From: Eleusine coracana subsp. coracana
Lineage: Eukaryota; Streptophyta; Magnoliopsida; Poales; Poaceae
Assembly (NCBI GenBank): GCA_032690845.1
Contig: CM064429.1
Coordinates: 18,495,013 to 18,559,012, forward strand
Direction of reading: 5' to 3'
Length of the DNA: 64,000 nt
Part shown: positions 1 through 12,943 of the stretch, one piece after another
Layout of the letters: every line of letters starts with the position of its first letter
How positions within the stretch are numbered: the stretch's first letter is position 1
Notes under the pieces: model-generated
Databases searched by the model: none
The model's input: only the letters and a program-made list of their open reading frames with translations
Told to the model about the DNA's origin: nothing
Made by a program: the position numbers and the translations under genes

Positions 1-780
1 CAGCAACTCCGTGGTTCCGCAAGTGCTTGGTGGGCAAGCTACACCACCGCTCTCCCCAATGACCACCAAGTTACTTGGATGGAGTTTTGCACCACCTTTC
101 GCGCACACCACATTCCAGCCGGGCTTATGAAGCGCAAGTTGCAGGAATTTCTCAATTTGAAGCAAGGCTCTGGAACCGTGCAAGAGTATGCACGGAAATT
201 CAACTACTTGTCTCAGTACGCTTCGTATCACGCTGATATGGATGAAAAGAAGAAGGATTGTTTTCGTTCGGGCCTTACTCCGAAGCTGCAGGATCGCTTG
301 GCGCAAGTTACCGCCGGCACGTTCAATGACTTGATGAGTGCCGCCGTTGTGCAGGAAGATGCTATCCGTGCGAATCAAGATGACAAGAAGAGGAAGCGTG
401 CTATGGGAAGTTCATCCGGTTCCGCACCACCCAAGTACAAGTTGGCAATCACCTCCCCGACTGGACAAAAGTTCTGAGCTGCCGTACCATCGGGAGGAGG
501 ATTTCGCTCGTCCTATTCGCAGCAGCACTCTCGTTCCCATGGAAGCAACCAGCAGCCGTCCCCTGATTCCCGTCCTCCGCAGCAAACTATTCAAGTTGTG
601 AGGTCCAGCTCCCCGCAGTCATGCTACAACTATGGCCGTACGGGTCACTTTGCAAAAGAGTGCCGTTTTCCGAAGCGCAATCAGGGCAACAACAACTCCA
701 ATACTTCCGGGAAAAACAACAGCAACAACAACCACAACAGCGGCAATAACAATGGCAACAATGGCAATCGTCCCTAATCT
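1..780 (+). pseudogene. gag of the Tekay-like element (partial)
   Basis: The 5' half encodes the retrotransposon gag core (for example FRAHHIPAGLMKRKLQEFL and GSGTVQEYARKFNYLSQYA), which forms the virus-like particle. A TGA at about 475 breaks the frame. The same frame resumes to an Asn-rich tail and a zinc knuckle near 623-655. That knuckle reads C-Y-N-Y-G-R-T-G-H-F-A-K-E-C, so the second cysteine of CX2CX4HX4C is replaced by tyrosine. The start is outside the window. A second stop (TAA, about 776) follows the Asn-rich tract. Confidence 0.85.
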
Positions 781-825
781 TCTGCTCCTACTCATAAGAA
801 TGGCCGAGTCAACTATACCACGGTC

Positions 826-1116
826 GAAGAGATTCAAGTTGGAGAACCCGTTCTCGCGGGTATGTTTTCGATCAACCAACACTCCGCTATGGTTCTTTTT
901 CATTCTGGAGCAACACATGATTTTATTAGTCAAGCATGTGTGAATCAGGTGAAAATCACCCCCACCGCTACGGGAACATCGTACATCATCACGTCTCCCG
1001 GTGGAAAAATAAGGACCCATCTTGAGTTGAGAGGAGTGCCACTTAAGTTAGCAAGCAGCATATACTGCACTTCATGAATCATCCTAGAGGGTCAAGGCAT
1101 TGATATAATCCTTGGT
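826..1116 (+). pseudogene. aspartic protease domain of the Tekay-like element
   Basis: The segment around 862-960 reads as a retropepsin (FSINQHSAMVLFHSGATHDFIS), which would cut the Gag-Pol polyprotein. The active-site triplet D-S-G has become H-S-G (CAT near 898), so it cannot be catalytic. A TGA near 1075 interrupts the frame before the linker to reverse transcriptase. Confidence 0.8.
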
Positions 1117-2528
1117 ATGAGGTGGATGACTAAACATAAAGCCGTCTTGCACATCGAAGCCCGGGAAGTCCACTTAAACTCACCCCTACATGGTCCGTCT
1201 GTTCTCCGATTACCATGTCCCAAAATGCCCACTTCTCAAGTGCATCATGTTGAAGGGGAAAGGATGGAGGATATTCCAGTGGTACGTGACTTTCCTGACG
1301 TATTTCCAGATGATTTGCCGGGAATGCCTCCGGATAGGGATGTCGAATTTAAGATTGAACTCCTACCCGATACGGCGCCTATCTCTCATAGGTCGTACAA
1401 AATGGCTCCTAATGAATTAGCAGAGCTGAAGGAGCAATTACAAGAGCTTATGGACAAAGGTTACATTCGGCTGAGTTCATCTCCGTGGGGATGTCCCGCC
1501 CTCTTTGTGAAGAAGAAAGATAAGACCCTACGTCTATGTGTCGATTATAGGCCTCTAAATGCCGTCATCATCAAGAACAAGTACCCTCTACCTCGAATTG
1601 TTATTCTCTTTGATCAACCCGTTGGTACTAAGGTTTTCTCCAAGATTGATCTCCGCTCTGGCTACCACCAAATAAAAATCCGAGCTGAAGACATTCCAAA
1701 AACTGCTTTCTCTACAAGATTTGGTCTCACCAATGCCCCGGCTCACTTCATGTATCTGATGAATTCCGTGTTCATGCCAGAGTTGGATAAGTTTGTGGTG
1801 GTCTTCATTGATGATATCCTTGTCTACTCCAAATCCGAGGAGGAGCACATTGAACATCTTCGAATCATTCTGCAATGGCTCCGAGATCATCAACTTACGC
1901 CAAATTTAGCAAGTGTGAATTTTGGCTAAAGCAAGTTCCATTCTTGGGTCATATCATTTCAGTGGAAGGTGTAGTTGTTGACCCTAGCAAAGTTGAGGAT
2001 GTGCTGAATTGGAAAGCTCCAAAATCGGTCAAGCAAATTTGTAGTTTCCTTGGTCTTGCCGGCTACTATCGGAAGTTTATTCCTAATTTCTTGAGAATTG
2101 CCAAGCCTATGACAAAGCTATTGGAGAAGGATGCTAACTTTAAATGGAGCAACGAGTGTGAGGAAGCATTCCGGTCGCTGAGGAAGCACTTGACCACAGC
2201 CCCAGTTTTGGCCCAACCCGATGTTACCAAACCATTCGATGTTTATTATGATGCATCCGGCACCGGACTGGGCTATGTACTTATGCAAGAAGGTCGTGTC
2301 ATTGCCTATGCCTCTCGACAGCTCCGAAAGCATGAGCAAAATTATCCTACTCATGACTTGGAATTGGCATCCGTTGTCCTAGCATTAAAAACCTGGCGCC
2401 ATTATCTCCTGGGTAACCTTGTCAATCTCTATACCGATCACAAAAGTCTCAAGTATATATTCACGCAGCAAGAACTGAACATGAGGCAACGTAGGTGGCT
2501 AGAATTGATCAAGGATTATGAATTATAA
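1117..2528 (+). pseudogene. reverse transcriptase and RNase H of the Tekay-like element
   Basis: The first part (1117-1929) holds the RT fingers and palm, including the conserved KKKDKTLRLCVDYRPLN block and the catalytic F-I-D-D at about 1804-1815. A single T appears to be missing near 1898, which shifts the frame; the RT thumb and RNase H continue in another frame (1875-2528). RNase H residues are visible in YYDASGTGLGYV, the E of DLELASVV and the D of YTDHKSL. An in-frame TAA at 2526-2528 ends this segment just before the linker to integrase. Confidence 0.9.
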
Positions 2529-4141
2529 ATTCATTATCATCCCAGAAAGGCCAATGTGGTTGTCGACGCCCTAAGTCGGAGGGACCAATGCAATCATGCA
2601 GTTGTTTCTTCTGCAGAAGCTTCTACAATTTCAGATTCTATTGAACCAAGTCTCTGTATCATCCCAAATGAATCCTTGCATAATCTAGCTCTTGTTCCTA
2701 CCCTTCACGAAGAAATTGTTGGAGCACAAAAAAAGACAAAGGAATGGAATATATCTGCCAGAAGATAGGAAGGAATGAGGCTACATGCTTCTGACAAGAT
2801 GAAGATGGAGTGCTATGGTTCAACTGTCATCTTGTTGTCCCAAAGAACGAGGAATTAAGAAAGAAAATAATGGATGAGGCTCACTTGTCCAAATATTCCA
2901 TACACCCTGGTAGCAACAAGATGTACCGTGGGTTAAGGGAAAAGTTTTGGTGGACACGCATGAAGCGAGAAGTTGCTCGGTATGTCACCGAGTGTGATAC
3001 TTGTCAACGGGTGAAGGCCAATCATTTGAGGAAGACCGGTCTTTTAAATCCCTTAAAGGTTCCTGCTTGGAAATGGGAGGATATTGCTATGGATTTCATT
3101 GTTGGGTTGCCCCTCACACCCAAGAAGCACGATTCGATATGGGTCATTGTGGATAGGTTGAGAAAGTCTGCTCATTTCATTCCCGTCCATACAACCTACT
3201 CTACCAAAAAGTATGCCGAGCTCTACATCACAAGAGTTTTATGTTTGCACGGTGTACCCAAGACTATAATCTCTGATCGAGGTCCTCAATTTATAGCTCA
3301 TTTTTGGGAGCAACTGCATTCTTGTCTTGGTACTACTCTTATTCGAAGTTCCGCTTATCATCCGCAAACAGATGGTCAAACTGAAAGACTAAATCAATAT
3401 TTGGAGGACATGTTGAGAGCATGTGTTCTGGACAATCATGGAAATTGGGAGGACTGTCTTCCATTCGTCGAATTCTCGTATAACAATAGCTACCAAGAGA
3501 GTTCGGGGATGTCACCGTTCGAGGCATTGTATGGCCACTCCTGCCGAACACCGCTGAATTGGTCGGAATCAGGAGAAAGGATTAATTTTGGTTCAGATCT
3601 TGTTACTCAAGCCGAAGAGAAAGTGCGACAAATCCAAGCTAACATGAAAGCCGCACAATCCCGTCAAATAAGCTATTCCAACAAAAGAAGACGTCCATTG
3701 GAGTTCGAAAAGGGGGATCATGTCTATCTTCGGGTTTCTCCCAACAAGGGCATATCTCCCTTTGGAATTAAGGGTAAATTGGCACCCCGCTACATCGGAT
3801 CCTTCCCGATCACGGAGAAATGTAGCACAGTTGTCTATCGGTTGCAATTACTAGAGAATCTGACTTGGGTGCACAATGTCTTCCACGTCTCCCAACTCAA
3901 GAAGTGTTTAAAACCCCCGGTTGACGTGATCATTTCCGACACCGAGCAATTGGGAGAAGACCTCTCCTACCCCGAGTACCCCGTTCGGATTCTTGATCAA
4001 AAGGACCGAGTAACTCGCAATCGCACCATCACCTTCTACAAAGTGCAATGGAGTAATCATACCAAAGATGAAGCAACTTGGGAGCAAGAAGAGTTTCTGA
4101 AAACCAATTCCCCCGAGTTCTTGACGTCGCAAAATAGGTAA
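2529..4141 (+). pseudogene. integrase with C-terminal chromodomain of the Tekay-like element
   Basis: The open part is 2810-4141; the linker before it has a TAG at 2766 and a frame change. An HHCC zinc-binding domain (H...H...CDTC) is followed by the catalytic core with D of AMDFIVGLP, D of ISDRGPQF and E of GQTERLNQ. The last 60 residues form a chromodomain (YPVRILDQKD to ATWEQEEF), which in chromoviruses guides integration toward particular chromatin. The stop is TAA at 4139-4141. This is the best preserved frame of the element. Confidence 0.92.
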
Positions 4142-4198
4142 CCACTCACACTCCCTCTCTTTCATTTGTTTATTTGCGAATCTCGGGGCGAGATTCCT

Positions 4199-4212
4199 TT
4201 AACGGGGAGTGC
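4199..4212 (+). other. polypurine tract of the Tekay-like element
   Basis: A purine-rich run (aacggggagtg) lies directly before the TGTGACA start of the 3' LTR, as expected for the primer of plus-strand DNA synthesis. Confidence 0.7.
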
Positions 4213-7200
4213 TGTGACATACCATGTCACAAAAAGATGATTAAACCTAATCCTAATGCTAATTGCTAAGCTAAGTAAAAATGTGAATAATTAATATGCT
4301 AAAGGAAAGGGGAATTTAATTAATTAATTCTAAACCCCTCAAATGACAAACTTCACAAACCTCAATGGAAGTGTGCCAATGTTTTTGCACATTCCAGTGG
4401 GTCATACCAAGAATGAAGTTTGGCGAATTTATCAGAATTTTTGGTAAAGGTTTAATACCCTTAAAAATTTCATAAGTGCAGAAAAAGGATTCTCTATTCC
4501 AGGATTTCTCATAATTGTTCCAGAAGAAATTTTAACTTGACCCCAAAAGCAAAGTTGGAGGAGATATTTTGTTGGGCATATACAAAAATTGGCAACTCCA
4601 GAAAAAATCGGGAAGACCCTGCATTGACTAGAATAGTGAGCCCTGGGTGAGAGAAAAAGTGGGAGCTTGATTTTCAAACCTGCTACAGTGCGGAGGGCCA
4701 CTGGCAGCCTTTCCGGCGCGTCGGCGCCCATGCCGCTGGACGGGGGGTGGTTGCAGTGGCCATCCTTCGCCATTAACGCCGCATTCCTGCTCCCTAGCAT
4801 GGCAAGCCGCCATTGCTCCTCTCCCTCGCTCCCAGTCTCACTCCCGTCGCCGTCGGCTTTATCTCGGGGAGACGAGCTCGAGCGCAGGCCACGCACCCAA
4901 CTCCAACCACTCCCCACCCCTGCAGATGGGAAGCACTTCGCCGCTCCTTGGCCACATCCTGCATACTCCAGAGCCGCTCACCCCCCCCCCCTCTTCTTCC
5001 CCGTCGATCAGCTAGGAGACCGGAATTCCCCTGTTCTCTGGCCACCGGTCTCGCCATGGCCGCCGCCGTTGACTAAGGTGAGCCACCCTCAATTCCTTGC
5101 ACTGGTTAGGGCACAAGGTCACTATGAAGCTCCTTACTCACGCTCTATTCTCACCGTGCAGCACCCTCATCGGAATCGAAGGAAACGAAGCCGCCGCCAT
5201 ACAATCGCGTAGAGGAGCGCTCGACGACGACCCCCCTCCGGCCTTCCCCCACCTCAATTCGACCCACACCGAGCTCCGCGGTAGTCAGGTGATGCTCTAG
5301 GGCCTCCCCCCTGCCGGATACAGCCATGGGCGCGCCGCCCGCCACCGGCCATGTTTGCCGAGCGTTGCCGCTCGTCGCCGGCCGAACTCCGGCCACCCTA
5401 GCACACCCCACCACCACCCACCAAACCCGTTTCACACGCTGAGCACAAAATCGAGCACCCAAGAGTGAATCTTGCCGCCGCTCACCGTCGGCGACCAGCC
5501 CCAGCGGCGCCACGCGCGCGCACTGTGCCCCAATTTGAATTCGGCCAGTGGCAATTCTGTAATTAAGTGTGAACTTTGGTTAATATTCAAAAATCAATAA
5601 CTTGAAAACTAAAGGAGGAAAAATTATGAAACATATTTTGTTGGATTCAAAAAATTCCCCTCTATCCAAAAAGTAAGATGAGCTTTAAAGTTATGAAGTG
5701 TGTTAATTAAAATAATTCACCAAAGTTGGAGCCTTTCTAGGAGTAATAAATCCAAAATTAAATATATAACTGGTAAAATCATGAAAATTGGTCAGTAAGC
5801 ATCTCATGCCATTCCTAAACTTTCTGCAAAAGCACATTTTCATTTTTATGCATATTCCCAGAGTTATTGCATAATCATCATTTCTAATAAATGAATTTTT
5901 ATAAATTCTCTGATAGGAATTTAATTATGAGACTTTGCATGTTTGCTAAGTATGCCTTAACACGCCCATGTAAAATACCTTGTTAATTCTCTGGCACCGG
6001 AGGTACGCTTTTATTTGAGATATAGGCGATATGCTTATTAATTGCCATGTCTTATACTTTCCTAATTAGAAGTTTGTCCCCTTAAATTAAATAATTGCTC
6101 AGAATGTTATGAAAGCATATCATCTCATGCATAAGCATCATTCCGTCAATTCTATTTGTTGAGGAAGTGCCATGAATCATCATGCCAATCCTTACCTTGC
6201 ATTGCACTACATTGACTAGGGAGCGAGACCGAGAGCAAGGCCGCGGCAAGCAACCCCGAGGAGCCCGAAGTCGAGCTAAACATCGTTGAAGCTACTAACT
6301 TCGAACAGTCCCAAGGCAAGCTCTGGTGCACACCTATTATATAAGAGTCCTTTTTGGTTTACTCACTTGATACACTTATGCTTCACATAATGTGCACCAG
6401 GTATAAGGCTTGGATGAAAAACCACTTGCATAACAATTAATGACCTATGATTAGTCTAGGTTAGTAAGCCTTTTCGTAGAAAACGCTATGCTTAATCTAG
6501 TGGAGTCAACGATAGGTGGTGGAATCACTTGATACACTTATGCTTCACATGAGATGCTAGAATTGGTTAAAATTTGAGAACCTGTCGTTGCAACTCCGTG
6601 AACGAGTATTGAACGGTACCAAGTGCATACCTTTATATGGGAATTGGTAAACCTAGTAACTTGGACGTTGTATTGTTGGACGGATACACTCATCGATCTA
6701 GAGATGATGTGAATGGCGCGGTGGTTGCACGGGTTGGAGGACCGCTAGAGAGTGCACGGGTTAAGCCTCGGATATGAAGTATTGTATCGCGAGGATGGAC
6801 GTGTACTCGGGATCGATGGCCCCGGACCGACTTTATAGAAACTTTGTGAATGGTGGCCATACGTGTTCTTAAATGATGTGTATGTCGTGTACTTGGGTTG
6901 TCTCCTACAGGATGTAAATCAATTCGAATTGCCGTCCCTCACGGTTATGAGTACCTCTTGTTTCGAGCAGTTGGCAATGATAATTAAGTAGAGAGGATTG
7001 ATTATGATTCTGAATTTGATTTACTCTACGGCTACATATTGCTATGATGTATTGTTCTTTATATTTGTACAACCTTAGTAGCCAGCCAGGTTCAACTAAA
7101 GTTATTTTCTGGCAATAACAATTAAAGATCGGCTAAGGGATAAACTTGCATGCATAGAGCTAATAGGTGCCTTTTATGCAAATCACCAAATAAGCCCAGT

Positions 7201-7705
7201 CAGCCCCCTGCATATTAGGAGTTGGTTTTAGAAAACCTTTTGTCGGGTAAGTCTTGCGGAGTATACTTGATACTCAGGCTTTGCGATTTACCTTACTTTC
7301 AGGTATCCCCCAGGCTACTTATTATGACTGTTGTAACAAGATTGTGTGGGAAGGCGAGGAACCATAGGAGTGGACCATTGAGTGGGTTCCTAGTTCGCCT
7401 ACCCAAGATGAGTGAGCCATTGCCATAGGGCCGGCCTGGTTTACTTAGGCTATCTATCGTCGAGTATACCGTGTTTTCACTTCCGCTTATTTATGTACTG
7501 AACCAAGAACATATGTATTGTAACACAACTTAATTTGCTTCCACTGTGACTCTTGAACTTGTAATATGTAATATTATGCACTTAATGATGTATCGTTGTA
7601 AATGACGGATGTTCATGTGTGTATGCTATGTATGGTGACTTCGGTAATCATCTCCCGACGAGATCCTGTACGGCATACTCTATATTTCGGTATAGGGGTG
7701 TGACA
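4213..7705 (+). repeat. 3' LTR of the Tekay-like element, 3493 bp
   Basis: It begins TGTGACATACC and ends GGGTGTGACA, so both ends carry the TGTGACA heptamer. The first third (about 4670-5520) is GC-rich with many CpG sites and short open frames in several directions. None has a recognisable product and I treat them as noncoding. The rest is AT-rich. No second LTR is in the window, so the age cannot be estimated. Confidence 0.85.
6363..6550 (+). repeat. 26 bp direct repeat inside the Tekay LTR
   Basis: An exact 26 bp word (starts tcacttgatacac, ends gcttcacat) occurs at 6363-6388 and again at 6525-6550, 162 bp apart. Confidence 0.85.
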
Positions 7706-10281
7706 ACTTGAGAAAAGCCGGCGTGGTGGGTTCCGTCGTAAAAACCACACGGCACTCGATTTTGGCAGTGCGTCGACTCCCTCAGGACTCGGGTCTTGTC
7801 AAAATCATATGGAAGGCCTTGGGGTTGGGGAATGCCGGTCCCTCCGGCTCATTGTCTCCGTCCGCGGGGTCCTGGACCCTTTGTTCCGACGCCTTTCCTG
7901 GGTCCCCCTTCTTCGCCTCCTCCCGGATGAATTTCTTCATCATGCAGCAGTCCTTGAGGAGGTGCTTGACATGGAAACCGTGGTAGGGGCACGGGTCGTT
8001 CCACTTTTTTTCAAAGTGGTTTGGTGCCTCCCCTGCCGCCGGCCTCGGAGGCTTGCGCTCGGCAGCAGCCATGACGGGGTCGCGCCTTGCTCGCGGCTTG
8101 TTCTTCTTCTTCTTTGGGCAGTCAAAGGCATCATCGCCGGCTCCTTCCTCCCGCTTGCCCTTGCTCTTGCTCTCCGGCGTACGTTGGAGGACCGCTCCCA
8201 TGCACTCCTCACCGAAGGCGAAGCTCGTGGCGTTGTCTAGGAGCTCACGGGTTGTGCGCGAACCCCTTCGGCCCAGCTCATGGATGAGCTGTTCCGATGT
8301 TGTGCCCGAGATGAAGGCTCCAACAATGTCCACGTCACCCATGTTGGGTAGCTCATTGCGCTTCTTGCTGAAGTGTCAGATGTAGTCTTGGAGGGACTCG
8401 CCAGCTTTCTACCGGCAGTTCTTGAGGTCCCAAGGGTTGCCCAGCCGGACGTAGGTCCCCTGGAAGTTTCTGACGGAGATGTCCCGCAAGTCGCTCCCAT
8501 CATAGATCTGACCCTCGGGGAGGTGCTCAAGCCAAGCACGGGCTGAGTCGGCAAGATAGAGCAGGAGGTTGAGGATGATGGCGAGTTCATCGATGGCTCC
8601 CCCCACTTGACACGCGAGACGATAATCCTCAAGCCAAAGGCTGGGGTCTGTCTCACCCGCGTACTTGGTGACGGTCATAGGTGCCCGGAAGCTCTAGGGG
8701 AACATGGCGGTGCGGATGCGCGGGCTGAAGACCCGCGGCCCAGGACGGCTCGGGCTCCGGCTCCGCTCCTCGTCAGTGTCGTCGTACCGGCGTCCGCGGC
8801 GCAGTTGACGGCCTCTTTTCTGGTTTCACCGCTCTCTCTCGCAGCGATGTTCCTTGAGAGTGTGTCACGCGTTGCGGTGAGGTCCGACTCGGTCATGGAC
8901 CGAGGCTTTCTTAGGTGCGCCTGCAGCCGGGGCTGGCTGCTAAACCGAGTGCTGCTACGATCCGGCGGCGCCGCCTTCTCCCACCCATCTGGATGTGGAG
9001 ATCTATTGGCTAGATTGAGCAGTGCGACGTTGTAAGCTCGTCGCTTGGAGCTCGGCGGCCTTGGCTAGTAGAGCCGTGACTTCTCGCTAGGCCTACTGGG
9101 CCTCTAGCATCACGGTGGCTGCCGTTATGTTTTGTCCCGCGCGAACAAACTACGGGGGCCCTTGGTCATCGGTGACGATGCGCTGAAAGACGTCATGGGC
9201 CATGGCGCGAGCACATGTGCCCGCATCGGGATGGGCTAGCTCGTGGCCTATATCTTCCTTCTCGTGCTCGAGCTGGCATTGAGTCTCTTCCAGCTCCGCC
9301 CGCCTTGCCCTCATCTGTTGTTGAAGCTCATCTGGGCGGGGCTGGGCCTACGGGTCCCTAGCCATAGTGACAGGAATGTTGATGAGGGTTTCCCCTCCTC
9401 CTGCACCTGTCATCGGGTTCGCCTGGGCGGGGGTCCCGGGATTCGCCTCCGCTCCGGTAGCCGACGTCCCAGCACCCCCCGTAGCCGAGGCGGGCGCAAG
9501 CCGCACCATGTTGCACCCTCGCAGGGTGCCGCAGGTCTCCGCATAGCTTCTAGACTCGGAGCTGGAGTCTCCCACTGACCCCACATCGAGGAGGTCGAAT
9601 AGAGATTCGTCCGGGTGCTCGACCATGCTTACAAAGCCAGAGCCCGCGAAGGCGGGAACCGCGAGTTGCGTGATCGCGCCTTGGAAACACCCCACGGCGT
9701 TCTGCATGCCACATGGGTAGACCTCCGAAGGGGTTCTGGTGAGCCCGTTCGGGGGGAGGGGCTCTTCTCCGAGAAGTTGCCCATGGATGTTCACCAGTGC
9801 GAACATGAAGTGCCGGAGGTTTTCCGGATCGAGCGTAGGGCCCAAGTAACGCTCCATATGGAGCCACAGCTAGTCACTGTAACCTGCCAATGCAACGGAG
9901 CGGTCAGTGGCGTGCAGCATGGCCGGCTGGAGTCGGACCGCGCGCATCGCCTTGTTGGCAACTGCGACTGCTGTCACGATAGGGCCCGGAAGTGACTCGT
10001 CGATGAGTCATCGTGTCCCGTCCCATGCGACTGTGGAGTCGAGCGCATCGTTTGCGTCCCCCTGCCGCCACGGACGCGTCGCCACAAGGGCGGGCGCCTG
10101 AACTGGGGGTGGTGAGGACGTCGGAATGCTGACGCAGAGCAGCTTCTGGTCTGCAGTAGCAACGAACTCCAGGGTCCCAAACAACATGTTTCTGTCGGGA
10201 GCCTAGAAGGTGGAGGAAGTGGCCATCCGAACCGGGAAGTGTTGAAGCAAAGCACGCAAAGACCCCTACCTGGTGCGCCAA
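7706..10281 (-). pseudogene. gag of element E, fragmented
   Basis: Three recognisable pieces occur on the minus strand. An N-terminal part is at about 9857-9348 (FMFALVNIHGQLLGEEP). The gag core is at 8678-8409 (KYAGETDPSLWLEDYRLAC). A C-terminal part is at 8342-7782, with a basic tract and the knuckle-like C-P-Y-H...H...C. After a TGA at 7782 the same frame continues into the gag-protease linker (TPAFL) and stops abruptly at the Tekay LTR boundary. Several stops and frame changes separate the pieces. The family is the long gag of grass RIRE2-like elements. Confidence 0.8.
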
Positions 10282-10282
10282 C
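10262..10282 (-). other. primer-binding site of element E
   Basis: Reading minus, TTGGCGCACCAGGTAGGGGT directly follows the LTR, the usual place and style of a PBS in this group. I did not assign the tRNA. Confidence 0.6.
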
Positions 10283-11727
10283 TATCGGTGTTTAGATCAC
10301 CGACGAGTAGAATTTGTTCATAGGGGTGCGCGCTTTAGGTTCGGCGATGGCTAAGCAAGAGGACATGGGGGATTATACTGGTTTGGGGAAGCCCCCTATG
10401 TCCAGTTCGTGGGCCTGCTCGTGTTACTTGCTCTGGTGAGGGGGTACAACGGTGGTGAGAGAGGAGAGTGCTCCAAGTCTTGGGTGAGAGGTGTGCGTGT
10501 GTGTGATTGCAATGGCTATGTGGTTAAGTCGCGTGTCTTCTACTTGTGTATTGTGTCTCGTGTTGCCGATCCATAGAGAAGAGTGTGAGTCTCCCCTTTT
10601 ATACTTCAAGAAGAAGGGCCCAATTACACACACTGAGAGAGAGATTTCTACACGTGTTGGGTTGGCGGAGGCGTGCTAAATAAGGCGAAGCCCTCAGTCA
10701 GCGGCGTGGTCTTCGGTCTTCGTGGGCCCCATCGTCCGGGCCTTGCGTCAGAGGGACGGTACTACGTTCGAGCGTGCCACCATTCTTCGTCGTCGAGTCG
10801 AGTCCCCTCGTGTTCCTGTGGCCGACGTGTTTCGTCGTGCGTGAGGAGGTGCAGCATGGGCTTTGTCACATCATTTAGGCAAGGTTCAATCTAGCCGTCC
10901 CTCAAGCCGTCTTGCACCCCCATCATTAGGTGTGTCATTGCATGATGGCAGCGCAGCGTGCCTTGCCACGCCTGCCACCGTCAGCGGGCACTGGTGCTGA
11001 CGAAGGGGGCAGGTATCTGGAGGGATTTGACCCCTCGATATTGTGTCAACGTAATGGGCATGGCATTTAAGACCGAGTGGTTGGCAGTTGTTTACCGTTG
11101 GCTCGCTCGACCCCTCCATCGGGGGTCGCTGTGTCGAGTTGCGTCTGTCCGGACCGGCTTGGAGTTGGAATCCGTACAGTCCGGACGAGGCAATCGAGCT
11201 TCCCCACTCCACCACTCCTGGCCTGGCCAGGGTTCCCTCACCCTGTCCTGTCTGGGCTCAGGTTCCACTGATGGGAGTTAACGGAGGCGGCGTTTGACTA
11301 TCGATTGCAGTGGGGCCCACACCGTTGTCGTGACAGTAGTGGCAGCGGGGCGTCCGTCCTTTCCCTGGAGTGGATAGGCTTAGGCTAATGGTTGAGTCAT
11401 TTACTTGGAAGTGCGAGCCGTTCCCTCGCTCCATCAAGGCGGAGCGATCTGCCCTCTGCCCCTATCGAGGGGTCGAGCGGGGCGTAGCGAATCTCCGACC
11501 CCCATTGAGGGGTCGAACGGGACGCAACCGGCCCTCGACCACTCGAGGGTCGAGCATGTCAGGGTAATGGCGCGGCTTTTGCGGCTAAGGCCTAACTGCC
11601 ACAGGGATGCTTCCCATGGGGGCCCATGTGAGTGGCGCCTTGGTGGCGATTCTATGGGCCCTATTGAGTCTGACGCATGCAAGTCCTTAGGAGGTGCCAC
11701 ATGGCACCTCGTTATTTACCCTCGACA
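10283..11727 (-). repeat. 5' LTR of element E, 1445 bp
   Basis: In minus orientation it starts TGTCGAGGGTAAATAACG at 11727 and ends CACCGATA at 10283. The expected end is CGACA, giving TGTCG/CGACA inverted ends with one C-to-T change. A TATA-like TATAAAAG lies at about 10597-10604 on the minus strand. The upstream part holds several GACCCC...GGGGTC palindromes. Confidence 0.75.
11108..11549. repeat. palindromic words in the LTR of element E
   Basis: Dyads built from GACCCCTC and GAGGGGTC occur at about 11108-11127, 11457-11474, 11497-11514 and 11532-11549, all upstream of the TATA-like site in minus orientation. The last three centres are 40 and 35 bp apart. Arms are imperfect in most copies. 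Confidence 0.6.
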
Positions 11728-12943
11728 CTATCTAGAGCCGAAGCGGAATGTATGGTGGCAGGAGCTTGTTGTTCACAACTTCTCTATATGAGGCAAACAC
11801 TCTAGGATTATGGCCTCAACTTCACTCAAATGCCATTATATTGTGACAGTGAAGTGGCAATCAAAAAGGCTCTCAAAACTGTTGACTTTTGCTAAGCCAT
11901 ATTAATAAATCATTCCCGGCACGGAGCCAGAAACGGTTCACTAATATGTCCCAGAGTCAAGTAGGTAAAATCCGCAAGCGCACGGAGAATACCGCTGTAG
12001 CATTTCACCCGGAAGTATTCAGGGTATCGTATTTGTTTATCCCAAAGGAAGGTTATGATCAAGAAGCGTTACTAACATATAAGATCATGTTAACAATTAG
12101 CAAGGATATCTTAACCAAGACAGGCGGGTACATGATAATAACCGGGTAGTGTGACACACACAGAAGATTCCTACTAAATAAATAAAGTCTAGTGGAGGAA
12201 AGACTAGGCTAAGCTACTCCTACTATACATTCCTATACAGTTGCATAGCCTAAGTAGAATACATACAGACCCACACTCAGGTTCAGCAGTCAATAGTATA
12301 GCACTTCAGGCACGGACTTACCCCTGCATCCACAGGCGACTTCCGCCAAGAGCCTACGCACTAGCCTAGCGGGGAGGATTTCAAAGGACGGACAGGGCTG
12401 TCACCACCTGCCGCCTACCTCAACGAACCAGTAGACTAACGAATAATTGATGCAAATCAGTCACCCAAGTACCATACTTGCATGACCAAAGAGCACTGTG
12501 CCCCTCCGCGATTACTATTAACGAGGCAGAGCTACCGTACGAACACGATCACCAAACCCATGCTATACTTTATCAGCTAAAGCTAAGCATAGAGACTATA
12601 ACATATAAACTAGACTATAGTGACGGTATATAACTAGCATGACAATAGTAGTATAATAAATATAAACTACTATCACACAAGTAGACTATACTATCACATA
12701 TATGGATCACAATATCAAACAAGAAACTCATGACCCAAGCACAACTATATAGAAAATATATATATATTGATAAGAGCAAAGTCTTACAAAAGGGAAAAGA
12801 TACAAGAGCCATACCAATTCCAAGTGAAGACTTGGGACTAGAGAGCTCTAGACTCAGCCTAACTCCACTAAAACTCCAAGAACTACTACTAGCAAGAGAG
12901 AAATGCTTCTTGTGGTGTGTGTTGAGTGTGAAGGCACACCCTC

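Larger units (their letters stand above)
1..7705 (+). mobile_element. Tekay-like chromovirus (Ty3/gypsy), 5' truncated by the window edge
   Basis: Domain order on the plus strand is gag, protease, reverse transcriptase, RNase H, integrase and a C-terminal chromodomain, followed by a PPT and one long LTR. Order and chromodomain place it in the chromovirus branch of Ty3/gypsy; the 3.5 kb LTR with TGTGACA at both ends fits the Tekay/Del lineage. The 5' LTR and start of gag lie upstream of the window. The reading frame carries several stops and frameshifts, so this copy is dead. It ends exactly inside the gag frame of the minus-strand element that follows, so it inserted into that element; the 3' TSD copy should be acttg (7706-7710). 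Confidence 0.9.
7706..11727 (-). mobile_element. RIRE2/Tat-like gypsy element E, 5' part only
   Basis: In minus orientation it reads 5' LTR (11727-10283), PBS, then a decayed gag down to 7706, where it is cut by the end of the Tekay LTR. Its protease, RT, integrase and 3' LTR should lie beyond the 5' end of the Tekay element, upstream of the window. The base after the LTR starts copia B1 RNase H sequence, so E inserted into B1; the TSD is probably ctatc (11728-11732). Confidence 0.8.

Noticed and set aside
4667..5513. Several 60-180 codon open frames in the Tekay LTR
   Set aside because: They overlap on both strands of CpG-rich DNA, have no domain, and lie inside an LTR.
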